The notes beneath the pieces were generated by a model. It saw only the letters and a program-made list of their open reading frames with translations, was not told the DNA's origin and ran no database searches. A program made the position numbers and the translations under genes. A stretch of 64,000 bases of DNA from Veillonella sp. KGMB01456 (GTDB lineage: Bacteria; Bacillota; Negativicutes; Veillonellales; Veillonellaceae): NCBI RefSeq assembly GCF_023051165.1, contig NZ_JALKIG010000001.1, forward strand, positions 62,001 through 126,000, written 5' to 3'. Shown here piece by piece: positions 63,862 through 64,000 of this stretch. How positions within the stretch are numbered: position 1 is the first letter of the stretch; every line of letters starts with the position of its first letter.

Positions 63862-64000
63862 GTTTGAGTAATTACATAACACATGGGCTCTTTAGTGAGT
63901 TCGATATAAATGGGTTCGTTTGATTCTGAGTTTTTAAATAAAACTCGTTTAAACGGGCCTATTTTGCTATATTCGGCGATTTTTTTGAACATTAGAGATT

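Overview
The window looks like a chromosomal segment of a Firmicute of the class Negativicutes (Veillonella/Megasphaera/Dialister-like). This rests on an ACI-1-like class A beta-lactamase, Firmicute-type Shine-Dalgarno sites, an anaerobe-style set of redox enzymes and the BioW route to biotin. No rRNA or tRNA gene is visible, so the genus is inference.

Positions 1-10,370 are an accessory region. It opens with the tail of an unknown gene and two small proteins. Next is a type II restriction-modification locus: an m5C methyltransferase facing a SacI-family-like nuclease, with the nuclease 2 nt behind an AlkA-type DNA glycosylase. A visibly GC-richer module follows: a zinc-ribbon/HTH protein, a SHOCT-like peptide and two overlapping large serine recombinases. 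Beside it lie an ACI-1-like beta-lactamase and a complete IS3-family element (IS150-like) with a predicted -1 frameshift site.

Positions 10,400-19,020 hold a cysteine desulfidase-like gene and a redox/stress block: a quinone reductase-like flavoprotein, a nitroreductase, a TerC-family protein, a YwnB-like protein with its YwnA-like Rrf2 repressor, an RclA-like flavoprotein and a YjiH-family membrane protein. A 19-bp operator, TGTAATR-N5-YATTACA, precedes both ywnB and ywnA. Positions 19,170-25,750 form an AraC-controlled catabolic unit: diaminopropionate ammonia-lyase, an NhaC-family carrier, an M20 amidohydrolase and an LctP-family permease. Positions 25,900-33,650 carry a catalase with a Fur/PerR-type box, an esterase, a cyclase-family hydrolase, a second nitroreductase, an exported protein of unknown function, a NADAR-domain protein and an unknown protein.

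Positions 33,900-41,030 are a galactose operon, galT-galK-ROK regulator-mglB-mglA-mglC, with a 25-bp palindrome in front. A 38-codon ORF and two related phosphatase-type genes follow, one lacking the catalytic domain.

Biotin synthesis is split in two. An S-component-like gene, bioW and bioF form one minus-strand unit at 43,978-46,503, and bioB lies at 51,700-52,725. BirA-type boxes with an exact N15 spacer sit over both promoters. Between and after them are pta, an MBL-fold hydrolase, a DUF445 pair, a MocR regulator that apparently starts at CTG, and a YhaO/YhaN-like nuclease-ATPase pair. The window ends with gltB, preceded by a possible 26-codon leader and followed by seven 12-bp tandem repeats.
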